From Luteimonas sp. MC1750 (GTDB lineage: Bacteria; Pseudomonadota; Gammaproteobacteria; Xanthomonadales; Xanthomonadaceae): a DNA stretch of 64,000 nucleotides. The notes below the pieces were generated by a model that saw only the letters and a list, made by a program, of their open reading frames with translations, was not told where the DNA came from and made no database searches. How positions within the stretch are numbered: position 1 is the stretch's first letter; each line of letters begins with the position of its first letter. The position numbers and the translations under genes were made by a program. The stretch lies in contig NZ_CP067113.1 in the NCBI RefSeq assembly GCF_016615955.1, forward strand, positions 2,790,001 through 2,854,000, read 5' to 3'. Of the stretch, positions 27,764 to 39,230 are shown one piece after another.

Positions 27764-30700
27764 TCAGGTCGCCGGGCCCTCGCCAAGCTCGCGAAGCACC
27801 GCGTCGAAGGGGGCGGGCCGCGCCAGCAGGAAACCCTGGAACTCGTCGCAGCCGCGCGCGCGCAGCCACTCGTGCTGGTGCCAGGTTTCCACGCCCTCGG
27901 CGATGACGGCGAGCTCCAGGCCCTGGGCCATGCGCAGGATCGCGTCGCAGATCGCCTCGGTGTCGGGGTCGCGGCCCAGGTCGCGGACGAAGGACTGGTC
28001 GAGCTTGAGCCGTTCCACCGGAAGGTGCTTGAGATAGGCCAGGCTGGAATACCCGGTGCCGAAGTCGTCGACCGCCAACGACACGCCGAGCGCGCTCAGG
28101 GCCTCCATCACCCGCCGGGCGTCCACGGGACTCGCCAGCAGCACGCTCTCGGTCAATTCGAGCTCCAGCCGTCCGCGCGGCAGCCGGAATTCGGCCATGA
28201 CCTGCGCGACGTCCTCCACCAGGTGCTGCTGGAACTGCAGCGCCGAGACGTTCACGCCCATCCGCAGCGCGCCCCAGCCGGCCTCGTCGAGCCTGCGCCA
28301 GCAGCGCACCGCTTCGCGCAGCACCCAGCGCCCCAGCGGCAGGATCAGGCCGGAATCCTCGCAGGCCGGCATGAACACGCCCGGCCCCAGCACCCCGCGC
28401 TCGGGGTGGCGCCAGCGCACCAGCGCCTCCATGCCGCAGGGCTTGCCTTCGGCGCCGTACTGCAGCTGGAACGCCAGCTCGAATTCCTCGCGTTGGAGTG
28501 CCTTGTGCAGCTCCTGCACCAGCAACAGCCGCTCGCCGGCATGCGAGTCGAACCCGCTGCAGTACGCGAGGCTGCGATTGCGGCCCAGGCGCTTGGCCTG
28601 GGCGCCCGCCTGGCTGGCCGCACGCAGGAGCGTCGTGCCGTCGTCGCCATCGCCCGGATGCAGGCTGTAGCCGATGCTGGGCGTGACGTGCAGCGAGATG
28701 CCGCTGACCTCGACCGGGCCGGCCACGGCGGCGCGCAGCGCGTCCACGCAGGGTCCGGCGACGGCCCCGGGCGCCAGTGGCAGCATCACGCCGAACTCGT
28801 CGCCGCCCAGGCGCGCGACCAGGGCCTGCGCCCCCGCCGCCGCTTCCAGCGTCCTGGCGACGGCGACCAGCAACTGGTCGCCGACGCCGTGCCCCAGGCT
28901 GTCGTTGACCAGCTGGAACCGGTCGAGATCGAGATGGCACACCGCCAGCGCTGCGCCGCCCTCCATCGCCTCGTCGATGGCGCGGATCAGGCAGTCGCGG
29001 TTCGCGAGCCCGGTCAGGGCGTCGTGGCTGGCCCGGAACGCCAGCTCCTCGGCCGCGCGCTTGCGCATCGTGACGTCGCCCACGATGCCCACGAAGTGAC
29101 TGGCCTGGCCCTCGCGGTCGACCACCGGCGTCAGCCGGACCTCGAGGCAGCGTTCGTCGGCCGGGTTCCGACCATCCCTGACCTCGACCTGCACGTCCTC
29201 GCCACGCGCCATCGCGCGGGTGACCAGACGGCGCGCCCGCGGGTCGACGATGGCGTCGACAGCCTCCGCCCGCTCGCTGCCGTCCTGTCCGGTATCGACG
29301 CCGGTCAGCCGCGCGAATGCCTGGTTGCCGTAGACCAGCGAGCCACTCTCCGCCCCGAGGATGAACACGCCCTCTTCGGACGCCTCCACCGCGCGCCGCA
29401 GCAGCCGCAGGTCGGCTTCGGCCCGGACCCGGTCGGTCACGTCGAGCGCCAGCGCCAGACGCGCCGGCCGCTCGTCGAAGGCCACCAGGTCGCGCGCGAA
29501 CACCAGTCCACTGAAGGTGGTGCCATCGCCGCGCCGCATGGTCCAGGTGCGATGGCCGTACGCCTGCGGGTGGGCAAGGATCTCCTGGCGGAGGTCCTCG
29601 CCCGTGCCGTCGACCAGCAGATCGCCGACCCCGATACCGAGCATGCTTTCGCGCTCACGGCGGAACTGGTGCAGCGCGGCGTCGTTGGTTTCCAGGATCG
29701 CCAGCGTCTCGCGGTCGTAGACGATCGCCGGCAGCGGATGCTGCTGGTAGAGGAAGCGGTACTGCGCTTCGGCGTCGCGCACGCGTTCGCGCAGGTGCCC
29801 GACGGCATCCTCGCTGGCGGCGATATCCCGGCGCATGCGCGCTTCGCGCCCCGCCGCGCGCCCGAGCATCGCCATGCCGCCCACCCAGGCGGCCAGCAGC
29901 GCCAGCACGCCGGCCGCGAGGGTGGCGACGAACGTCCACCAGCCGCCGTACATGGCTTCCGGGGTCATGCCGACGGTGGCCATGAGGGGGCGCCCGTCGA
30001 TCCGGCGATAGCCGACGAACCGCTCCACGCCGTCAAGCAGGCTGCGGGCCCGCACCACGCCCTGCCGCGGGTCCGCCGAAGGGGCGAAGACCGGCGACCG
30101 TGCAACATCCAGGCCGGCGTGGCGCGTGCCCGAATCGGAGCGCGCGATCAGGATCGCGTCCAGGGTCAGCAGCGAAGCGACGCCCTGGGCGCCGACCTCG
30201 TGCACGCGCAGGATCTCGGTAAACGCGTCTGCATCGAGCTCCGCGCGCAGCCAGCGGCTGGCCTGGCCGGCCGCGTCCCAGTCGAAGGGCATCGCGAGCG
30301 GGATGACCCAGCGGCCCCGGGCATCGCGGCCCGGCGTGCCCAGGTACAGCCGGTAGCGCTCGGACGCATCGGGCGGCACGAATTCCGGCGCGACACGCTC
30401 CATCCGAAGCCCGTGCACATGCGGATGGCCGGACGCGATCCTGGCCACCTGCTCGCGCGCGAACACCGGCGCGACCCCGGGCGCAACGCTCTCGATGGCC
30501 TCCAGGCCATTGACCAGCCCGTGGAATGCGCGCTGGACACCGTCGATGCGCTGGCCGACCTCGCGCGCATGGCTGTCCACCAGGGCCTGGAGGTAGCGCT
30601 CGCCGGCCTCGCGGCGGACACGCAGGTCGTTCAGGGCGACCGCGACAGTGGCGAGCACGACGCACGCGATGAGCGTGCCGCCCAACCACCAGGCGCGCCG

Positions 30701-30796
30701 CTGGCGCGCGGAGCCGGCATCGCCTTCGCGCTGCCGGCGGCCACTCATCCGGGCTGTCCCGCGGGACCCGGTCCGCTCCTCGCCTGCCTCATGCAT
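27764..30796 (-). CDS. Membrane GGDEF-EAL cyclic-di-GMP enzyme with sensor domains
   Basis: A 1,010-residue signalling protein. A membrane segment near residues 36-55 and a second near 286-308 enclose a periplasmic CHASE-like sensor (VQRAFHGLVNGLEAIESV...HGLRMERVAPEF). Two PAS domains follow (QYRFLYQQHPLPAIVYD; AVEASEEGVFILGAES). The GGDEF domain keeps its active site (RLGGDEF, about 664), and the EAL domain keeps MEALVRW (about 789), ELTES, DDFGTGYSS (about 907), KLDQSFV and AEGVET. Both synthesis and breakdown of c-di-GMP are therefore possible; the sensor ligand is unknown. Start chosen at the ATG with GGTGAGGATGG upstream; a second ATG 16 codons later is possible. Confidence 0.93.
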   Translation of the reverse strand: MHEAGEERTGSRGTARMSGRRQREGDAGSARQRRAWWLGGTLIACVVLATVAVALNDLRVRREAGERYLQALVDSHAREVGQRIDGVQRAFHGLVNGLEAIESVAPGVAPVFAREQVARIASGHPHVHGLRMERVAPEFVPPDASERYRLYLGTPGRDARGRWVIPLAMPFDWDAAGQASRWLRAELDADAFTEILRVHEVGAQGVASLLTLDAILIARSDSGTRHAGLDVARSPVFAPSADPRQGVVRARSLLDGVERFVGYRRIDGRPLMATVGMTPEAMYGGWWTFVATLAAGVLALLAAWVGGMAMLGRAAGREARMRRDIAASEDAVGHLRERVRDAEAQYRFLYQQHPLPAIVYDRETLAILETNDAALHQFRRERESMLGIGVGDLLVDGTGEDLRQEILAHPQAYGHRTWTMRRGDGTTFSGLVFARDLVAFDERPARLALALDVTDRVRAEADLRLLRRAVEASEEGVFILGAESGSLVYGNQAFARLTGVDTGQDGSERAEAVDAIVDPRARRLVTRAMARGEDVQVEVRDGRNPADERCLEVRLTPVVDREGQASHFVGIVGDVTMRKRAAEELAFRASHDALTGLANRDCLIRAIDEAMEGGAALAVCHLDLDRFQLVNDSLGHGVGDQLLVAVARTLEAAAGAQALVARLGGDEFGVMLPLAPGAVAGPCVDALRAAVAGPVEVSGISLHVTPSIGYSLHPGDGDDGTTLLRAASQAGAQAKRLGRNRSLAYCSGFDSHAGERLLLVQELHKALQREEFELAFQLQYGAEGKPCGMEALVRWRHPERGVLGPGVFMPACEDSGLILPLGRWVLREAVRCWRRLDEAGWGALRMGVNVSALQFQQHLVEDVAQVMAEFRLPRGRLELELTESVLLASPVDARRVMEALSALGVSLAVDDFGTGYSSLAYLKHLPVERLKLDQSFVRDLGRDPDTEAICDAILRMAQGLELAVIAEGVETWHQHEWLRARGCDEFQGFLLARPAPFDAVLRELGEGPAT

Positions 30797-30841
30797 CCAT
30801 CCTCACCCCGGCCGCGTCCACGCGGAGTGTTCCCCGGATCC

Positions 30842-31483
30842 TCAGTGTGCCACGTGCTCCCGCCGGCTGGCCGAGCCCGTCATCAGCTTGTCGGTCCAGG
30901 CGATGCCCATCGCCGACAGGATGAAGGCGAAGTGGATGATCGTCTGCCACAGCACACCCACTTCGGTGGCATTGGTGCAGGCCTTGCCCTTGACGCCGGC
31001 GGCCACGGCGGCCGCCGCGGCGGCGATGCCATCGGCCGAGGCGCAGTGCGGCAGCCCGCTGCCCAGCGTGCCCGCCTCGATGAAGGTCTTCAGCAGGTGG
31101 ATCGAGGAAATGCCGATGATCGCCATCGCCAGCTTGACCTTGAGCACGCTGGCGTTGACGTGCGACAGCCACTCGGGCTGGTCCGGGTGGTCCTTCAGGC
31201 CCAGCCGCGAGACGAAGGTCTCGTAGCCGCCGACGATCACCATGACCAGCAGGTTGGAGATCATCACCACGTCGATCAGGCCGAGCACGATCAGCATGAT
31301 GTCCTGCTCGCCAAGCGACGGCGTCAGCTGGATCAGGTGCAGGAGTTCCTTGCCGAACAGGAACACGTACACGCATTGTGCGGCGATCAGGCCCAGGTAG
31401 AGCGGCAGCTGCAGCCAGCGCGAGCTGAAGATGAGGGCGGGCAGCGGGCCCAGCCGCGGGGTGGGCGGTTGCAGGTTCGACAC
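30842..31483 (-). CDS. UPF0114 (YqhA-type) membrane protein
   Basis: The 213-residue inner-membrane protein has four hydrophobic segments ([90 protein letters not shown]) and the UPF0114 core [10 protein letters not shown]. The loop between segments three and four holds an Ala-rich stretch and two Cys. Function unknown. It starts at GTG behind AAGGA. Divergent from the glutathione S-transferase gene. Confidence 0.87.
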   Translation of the reverse strand: MSNLQPPTPRLGPLPALIFSSRWLQLPLYLGLIAAQCVYVFLFGKELLHLIQLTPSLGEQDIMLIVLGLIDVVMISNLLVMVIVGGYETFVSRLGLKDHPDQPEWLSHVNASVLKVKLAMAIIGISSIHLLKTFIEAGTLGSGLPHCASADGIAAAAAAVAAGVKGKACTNATEVGVLWQTIIHFAFILSAMGIAWTDKLMTGSASRREHVAH

Positions 31484-31565
31484 GGGAGTCCTTCGGGCGA
31501 AAAGCCGGCGAAGCGTAAAGGCCGCGGTGCGCCGCTGCCAAGCGGTTTTCCGCGCCCGGGCCGCC

Positions 31566-31571
31566 TAGACT
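31566..31571 (+). promoter_or_regulatory. -10 box of the glutathione S-transferase gene
   Basis: TAGACT lies 27 nt before the ATG, giving a leader of about 20 nt that includes the GAGGAG ribosome-binding site. Confidence 0.4.
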
Positions 31572-31598
31572 CGGGTTCCCCACCCGAGGAGCCCCGCC

Positions 31599-32297
31599 AT
31601 GATCGACCTCCACTACTGGCCCACCCCGAACGGCCACAAGGTGACGCTGCTGCTCGAGGAGGCCGGGCTCGACTACCGCATCCACCCGGTCGACATCGGC
31701 CAGGGCGACCAGTTCGCGCCGGCGTTCCTGGCGATCTCGCCGAACAACAAGATGCCGGCCATCGTCGACCATGCCCCGTCCGACGGCGGCGCGCCGCAGG
31801 CCGTGTTCGAGTCCGGGGCGATCCTGCTCTACCTGGCCGAAAAGACCGGGCGCTTCCTGCCGGCGGATCCGCGCGCGCGGATCGAGGTGCTGGAGTGGCT
31901 GTTCTGGCAGATGGCGGGACTGGGACCGATGACCGGACAGTACGGACACTTCAGCGTGTATGCGCCCGAGCCGGTTCCCTACGCCATCGACCGCTACACG
32001 AAGGAGGCGCTGCGCCTGCTCGGCGTGCTCGAGCGCCGCCTGGCGGGACGCGCGTTCATCGCCGGCGACTACTCGATCGCCGACATGGCGGCCTATCCCT
32101 GGATCAACGTCTACGACCGCGCCCCGCTGGACCTGGCGCCGTTCCCCGAGGTGCGGCGCTGGCAGGCGGCGATCGCCGCGCGCCCGGCGACGCAGCGCGC
32201 CTACGCGCTGTCGAAACAGGTCAATCCGGCGGCCGGCGCGCCGATGTCGGACGCGGAGAAGGCGGTGCTGTTCGGCCAGGGGGCAAAACGCGACTGA
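31599..32297 (+). CDS. Glutathione S-transferase, YfcG/YghU (Nu) type
   Basis: A cytosolic thiol-transfer protein of 232 residues. The thioredoxin-fold N-domain has the Nu-class start (IDLHYWPTPNGHKVTLLLEEAGLDY), the cis-Pro loop NNKMPAIVD and the glutathione-binding ESGAILLYLAEK. The helical C-domain has the GPMTGQYGHF loop and the folding motif FIAGDYSIADMAAYPW. Nu-class enzymes such as E. coli YfcG act mainly as glutathione disulfide-bond reductases rather than conjugating enzymes. That activity is inferred from the family. Confidence 0.92.
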   Translation: MIDLHYWPTPNGHKVTLLLEEAGLDYRIHPVDIGQGDQFAPAFLAISPNNKMPAIVDHAPSDGGAPQAVFESGAILLYLAEKTGRFLPADPRARIEVLEWLFWQMAGLGPMTGQYGHFSVYAPEPVPYAIDRYTKEALRLLGVLERRLAGRAFIAGDYSIADMAAYPWINVYDRAPLDLAPFPEVRRWQAAIAARPATQRAYALSKQVNPAAGAPMSDAEKAVLFGQGAKRD

Positions 32298-34682
<2,385 letters not shown>

Positions 34683-34716
34683 TCCGGGCATCATCCGGGC
34701 CTCCCGGGGCCATCGC

Positions 34717-34722
34717 TATACT
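34717..34722 (+). promoter_or_regulatory. -10 box of the rightward pigment operon
   Basis: TATACT is followed by a pyrimidine-rich stretch. Transcription would start near 34729, upstream of both candidate start codons of the ketosynthase gene. No clear -35 box. Confidence 0.4.
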
Positions 34723-34778
34723 CGCCCCCTTTCCACCGCCGGACCGTCGCCTTGCCGTCACCGCAGTCGTTGCCGCCC

Positions 34779-35972
34779 ATGCCGGCCCTGGCGATCACCG
34801 CCCACACCGCCACCACCGCGCTCGGCCGCGGACTGGCGGCCCAGGTCGAGGCGCTGCGCCACCGCCGCGGCGGCCTGCGGCCCAACGACTTCGGCCCCGA
34901 TCCGCTGCCGGCGTGGATCGGCCGCGTGGACGGCCTCGAGGACGAAGCGCTGCCCTCCGAACTCGCCGACTGGGACTGCCGCAACAACCGGCTGGCCTGG
35001 ATGGCGCTGCAGCAGGACGGGCTGATGGACGCCGTGGCCCGCGTGCGCGAGCGCCACGGCGCCGAACGCGTGGCGGTGGTGATCGGGACCTCGACGTCCA
35101 GCATCGGCGCCAGCGAAGAGGCGTATTCGCGGCTGGAGCCGGGCGCCGACGGCGACCCGCGCTTTCCCGCCGATCTCGCGCGCCCGATCGTGCACACGCC
35201 GCACTCGCTGGGCGATTTCGTCCAGGCCGCCACCGGCCTGCGCGGGCCCTGCGTGACCGTGGCCACGGCCTGCTCGTCGAGCGCCAAGGTGTTCGCGCAG
35301 GCGGCCCGCCTGGTCCAGGCCGGCCTGGTCGACGCGGCCCTGGTCGGCGGCGTCGACACCCTGTGCGGCAGCGTGCTGTTCGGCTTCAATTCGCTGGGCC
35401 TGGTCTCCGCGCAGCCGTGCCGCCCCTTCGACCGCGACCGCGACGGTCTGTCGCTGGGCGAGGCCGGCGGCTTCGCCCTGCTCGAGCGCGCGACGGACGG
35501 CGACGGTGGCCTGCAGCTGTGCGGCTACGGCGAATCCAGCGATGCGCACCACATGTCCGCGCCGCATCCCGAAGGCCTGGGTGCCACGCTGGCGATGCGT
35601 GACGCGCTTGCGCGCGCCGGCATCGCGCCGGCCGACGTCGGCTACCTCAACCTCCACGGCACGTCGACCCCGGCCAACGACGCGGTCGAGGGCGCGGCGG
35701 TCGCGGCCCTGTTCCCGGCGACGCTGCACGCCAGCTCGACCAAGGGCTGGACCGGGCACACGCTGGGCGCGGCGGGCATCGTGGAATCGGTGTTCGCACT
35801 GATCGCGCTCGAGCATGGCCTGCTGCCGGGCATCCTGCACAGCGAAACCCCCGACCCGGCCTGCGGGCCGCAGATCCGTTTCGACAATGCCGATGCCGAC
35901 ATCCGCTATGCGATGAACAACTCCTTCGGCTTCGGCGGCAACAACGCCTCCCTGGTCTTCGGCCGCGCATGA
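34779..35972 (+). CDS. Beta-ketoacyl-ACP synthase of the aryl-polyene pathway
   Basis: FabF-type condensing enzyme of 397 residues. The triad is intact: Cys165 in TACSSS, His293 in NLHGTSTPAND and His327 in KGWTGHTLGAAG, with Lys322. It should add malonyl units to the growing aryl-polyene chain. It is followed at 4-nt overlap by a chain-length factor, as in type II polyketide systems. Start at ATG (MPALAITAHTATTALGRG); a TTG nine codons earlier (34752) is the alternative, and neither has a strong ribosome-binding site. Confidence 0.92.
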   Translation: MPALAITAHTATTALGRGLAAQVEALRHRRGGLRPNDFGPDPLPAWIGRVDGLEDEALPSELADWDCRNNRLAWMALQQDGLMDAVARVRERHGAERVAVVIGTSTSSIGASEEAYSRLEPGADGDPRFPADLARPIVHTPHSLGDFVQAATGLRGPCVTVATACSSSAKVFAQAARLVQAGLVDAALVGGVDTLCGSVLFGFNSLGLVSAQPCRPFDRDRDGLSLGEAGGFALLERATDGDGGLQLCGYGESSDAHHMSAPHPEGLGATLAMRDALARAGIAPADVGYLNLHGTSTPANDAVEGAAVAALFPATLHASSTKGWTGHTLGAAGIVESVFALIALEHGLLPGILHSETPDPACGPQIRFDNADADIRYAMNNSFGFGGNNASLVFGRA

Positions 35973-36769
35973 ACACCCTCGCCGCCCGCATCGAAGGCAT
36001 CGGTTTCTGGGCCCCGGGCCTGCCGTCGTGGGACGCCGCACGCGCCCACGTGCGCGAGGCCACCCCGCCCGGCGACACCGCCAGGCCTTCGCCGAAGCTG
36101 CTCGCGCCCAACGAGCGCCGGCGCGCGCCGCCGTCCGTGTCGGTGGCGCTCGAGGTTGCGCTGGCCGCATGCGAGGCCGCGGGCCGCGATCCCGCGGCGC
36201 TGCCCTCGGTGTTCGCCTCGACCCATGGCGACCTGGCGATCACCGACTACATGTGCGCGACGCTTGCCGACGACCCGCGCGCGATCTCGCCGACCAAGTT
36301 CCACAACTCCGTGCACAACGCCGCGGCCGGCTACTGGACAATCGGCGCCGGCTGCCTGCGCCCGGCGACCGCGCTCAGCGCGCACCGGGCCAGCTTCGCC
36401 CAGGGCCTGATCGAGGCGCTCGCGCAGCTGGCCTGCGGCGACGAGGCCGTGCTGCTGGCCGCCTACGACACCGAGGGCACCGGTCCGCTGGGCGCGATCT
36501 CCGAGAGCCACGGGCTGCTGGGCGGTGCGCTGGTGCTGGCCGCCTGCCCGGAATCGGGCCTGCGAGAGGCCGGCGACGGCGTCCTGCTGCGCGCCACCCT
36601 GGTCGACGCCGATGCCCCCACCCGGCACGGTCCGCTCGCGCGCCACGGCGCCGGCAACGCGATGGCGCCGATGCTGCCGCTGTTCGACGCCCTGGCCGGT
36701 CGCGGCGACCTCGCGCTGCTGCATGCCGGCCATGGCCGCACGCTGCGGGTGGAACTCGCGCATGGCTGA
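35969..36769 (+). CDS. Ketosynthase-like chain-length factor
   Basis: The 266-residue protein belongs to the truncated ketoacyl-synthase family used as chain-length factor in aryl-polyene clusters. SVFASTHGDLAITDYM and FHNSVHNAAAGYWTIG fit that family. No Cys stands in the position of the nucleophile, so it should not condense by itself but pair with the ketosynthase and set the length of the polyene. ATGA overlap with the upstream gene implies equal, coupled synthesis, as expected for a heterodimer. Confidence 0.85.
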   Translation: MNTLAARIEGIGFWAPGLPSWDAARAHVREATPPGDTARPSPKLLAPNERRRAPPSVSVALEVALAACEAAGRDPAALPSVFASTHGDLAITDYMCATLADDPRAISPTKFHNSVHNAAAGYWTIGAGCLRPATALSAHRASFAQGLIEALAQLACGDEAVLLAAYDTEGTGPLGAISESHGLLGGALVLAACPESGLREAGDGVLLRATLVDADAPTRHGPLARHGAGNAMAPMLPLFDALAGRGDLALLHAGHGRTLRVELAHG

Positions 36770-37601
36770 GCACGCGCCGCTGCGCCCCGAGGACGTCGCC
36801 CTGGTGATCCCGGCGCTGAACGAGTCGCTGCGCATCCGCGGCGTGGTCGAAGGCGCGCTGGCCCAGGTGCCGAACGTGATCGTGGTCGATGACGGCTCCG
36901 ACGACGATACCGTCGCGCGGATCGCCGACCTGCCCGTGCGCGTGGTCCGGCACGCCCGGCGGATGGGCAAGGGCGCGGCGCTGCGCAGCGGCTTCGCCGA
37001 GGCCGAACGCCTGGGCGCGCGCGCCGTCGCCACCATGGACGGCGACGGCCAGCACGACGCCGCCGACATCCCGCGGCTGATCGCGGCGGCCAACCGGCAT
37101 CCCGGCTGCGTGGTCATCGGCGCGCGGCTGCGCAAGCGCGCCGCGCAGCCGCCGCACCGCCGCCTGGGCAACGACTTCGGCGACTGGGGCATCAGCTGGG
37201 GCTGCGGCTTCCGCGTCGTCGACAGCCAGAGCGGGCAGCGCCTGTACCCGCGCGAGGTGTTCACCCTGCGCGACATCCCCGGCGAGGGCTTCGCGTTCGA
37301 GGCGCAGATGCTGATCTCCGCCGCCCGCGACGCCGGTGCGCGCGTGGTCGCGGTGCCGATTGAAACCCGCTATGCGGGCCACGCGCCCGGCCTCGAGTTC
37401 CGCAAGAGCCACTTCCGCCTGTTCCGCGACCTGTGGGCGATCACCTCGCACGTGGTCGGCCAGGTCCTGGGCCATGGCGACTTCATCGCGCAATACGCGC
37501 GCACCCGCGGCAACCCGCCGGTCATCGACGACGACCGCGACGGCCCGCTCGCCGTGGACACCGGGACGCATCTCGAACAGGCCAAGGGAGGCCACGGTTG
37601 A
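36762..37601 (+). CDS. Family 2 glycosyltransferase of the pigment locus
   Basis: A 279-residue GT-A enzyme: VALVIPALNESLRI at the start, nucleotide-sugar-binding VVDDGSDDDT, the metal site MDGDGQHD and the acceptor-side GEGFAFEAQML. There is no membrane segment, so it is a cytoplasmic or peripheral enzyme. Such genes are regular members of xanthomonadin-type clusters, where attachment of a sugar or other head group to the aryl polyene is suspected. Sugar and acceptor are not determined by the sequence. It overlaps the chain-length factor gene by 8 nt. Confidence 0.85.
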   Translation: MAEHAPLRPEDVALVIPALNESLRIRGVVEGALAQVPNVIVVDDGSDDDTVARIADLPVRVVRHARRMGKGAALRSGFAEAERLGARAVATMDGDGQHDAADIPRLIAAANRHPGCVVIGARLRKRAAQPPHRRLGNDFGDWGISWGCGFRVVDSQSGQRLYPREVFTLRDIPGEGFAFEAQMLISAARDAGARVVAVPIETRYAGHAPGLEFRKSHFRLFRDLWAITSHVVGQVLGHGDFIAQYARTRGNPPVIDDDRDGPLAVDTGTHLEQAKGGHG

Positions 37602-39214
37602 TGGACAACGCGCAGCGCGTCGACGTGGCGATCCTCGGTGGCGGACTGGCGGGGCTGACCCTCGCCCTGCAGCTCCGCCAGGCGGATCCGGCCCTGGCCA
37701 TCACGATCTTCGAGCGGCGCAGCCATCCGGCGCCCGAAGCCGCGTTCAAGGTCGGCGAATCCACGGTCGAGATCGGCGCGCACTACTTCTCCCACGTGCT
37801 GGGCCTGCGCGAGCACCTCGACCAGGAACAGATCCGCAAGTTCGGCTTCCGCTTCTTCTTCTCCGATGGCCGCGACGACATCGACCGCTGCACCGAGATC
37901 GGCGTCAGCCGGCTGCTGCCGACGCCGTCGTGGCAGATCGACCGCGGCCGCTTCGAAACCATGCTCGGCGAACGCGCGCGCGCCCAGGGCATCGATTTCC
38001 GCGATGGCGCGATGGTGCGCGGCGTCGAGCTCGCCGACGGCGATCGCGACCACTGCGTCACCTGGTCGCGGGGCGACGCGCAGGGCACGCTGGACGCCCG
38101 CTGGGTGGTCGATGCCAGCGGGCGCGCCGGCGTGCTCAAGCGCAAGCTCGGACTGGCCGAGGCCAACGAGCACGACGCCAATGCGGTCTGGTGGCGCGTG
38201 GAGGGCCTGGTCGATCCCAACGACTGGTCCGACGATGCCGCCTGGGTCGGCCGCTGCACGCCGCCCGACCGCTGGCGCTCGACCAACCACATGTGCGGCA
38301 AAGGCTACTGGTTCTGGCTGATCCCGCTGGCGTCCGGCGCGCACTCGCTGGGCATCGTCTGCGACGCGGTCCTGCACCCGCTCGACACCATGGACAGCCA
38401 TGACAAGGCCATGGACTGGCTGCGCCGGCACCAGCCGCGCGTGGCCGCGTCGCTCGAGGGCCACGCGGTCATGGACTTCCGCTTCCTGCGCCACTTCTCC
38501 CACGGCTGCCGCCAGGTGTTCGGCGACCGCTGGGCGCTGACCGGCGAGGCGGGGCTGTTCCTCGACCCGTTCTACTCGCCGGGCAGCGACTTCATCGCGA
38601 TCTCCAACACCTACATCACCGACCTGGTGCTGCGCGACCGCGCCGGCACCCAGTTCGCGCCGCATGCCGCGCTGTACGAGCAGCTCTACGTCTCGTTCTA
38701 CGCCAACACCATGACGCTGTACCAGGACCAGTACGCGCTGTTCGGCGACGAACAGGTCATGCCGGTCAAGGTGATCTGGGACTACACCTTCTACTGGGCG
38801 CTGCTGGCGCCGGTGTACTTCGCCGGGCGCATCGCCGACATCGCCATGTACGGACGGCTGCGCGGGCTGCTCGAGCGCGGCAGCGCGCTCAACGCCGGCA
38901 TGCAGTCCCTGCTGCGCGAGTGGGGCGTGCGCAACGACGCGCAGGCCACCGCCCCGGCGTCGGGCCGCGTGCTCGACCAGTACGGCATCGACTGGTTCCA
39001 CGAGCTCAACCGCCAGCTGCGCGACGAGGCCGACGACGCCGCGTTCGACGCGCGGATCGCCGCCAACGTGGCGCGGATGGACGCGCTGGCCGCGGAGATC
39101 CTCGGCCGCGCACGCGACGTGCATCCCGAGATCGGCGACCACGGCCTCGACGCGCTGCTGGCCGGCGACGCGCCGCCGCCTTCGCTCGACGCCGTCTGGT
39201 ACGCCGCCGCCTGA
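37601..39214 (+). CDS. Flavin-dependent halogenase-like oxidoreductase
   Basis: The 537-residue FAD enzyme has the dinucleotide motif GGGLAG (13-18) and WFWLIP (237-242), which fits the WxWxIP signature that blocks mono-oxygenation in flavin halogenases. EAGLFLDPFYSPGSDFIAISN is the C-terminal FAD contact. Xanthomonadins are brominated aryl polyenes, so ring halogenation is the likely role; a hydroxylase is the alternative. The ATG overlaps the glycosyltransferase stop by one base (TGATG). Confidence 0.8.
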   Translation: MDNAQRVDVAILGGGLAGLTLALQLRQADPALAITIFERRSHPAPEAAFKVGESTVEIGAHYFSHVLGLREHLDQEQIRKFGFRFFFSDGRDDIDRCTEIGVSRLLPTPSWQIDRGRFETMLGERARAQGIDFRDGAMVRGVELADGDRDHCVTWSRGDAQGTLDARWVVDASGRAGVLKRKLGLAEANEHDANAVWWRVEGLVDPNDWSDDAAWVGRCTPPDRWRSTNHMCGKGYWFWLIPLASGAHSLGIVCDAVLHPLDTMDSHDKAMDWLRRHQPRVAASLEGHAVMDFRFLRHFSHGCRQVFGDRWALTGEAGLFLDPFYSPGSDFIAISNTYITDLVLRDRAGTQFAPHAALYEQLYVSFYANTMTLYQDQYALFGDEQVMPVKVIWDYTFYWALLAPVYFAGRIADIAMYGRLRGLLERGSALNAGMQSLLREWGVRNDAQATAPASGRVLDQYGIDWFHELNRQLRDEADDAAFDARIAANVARMDALAAEILGRARDVHPEIGDHGLDALLAGDAPPPSLDAVWYAAA

Positions 39215-39230
39215 CCTGCCTGGAATCCCG

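Noticed and set aside
34752-34778. TTG start for the ketosynthase gene
   Set aside because: Possible, but homology begins at the ATG nine codons later and no ribosome-binding site favours the TTG.
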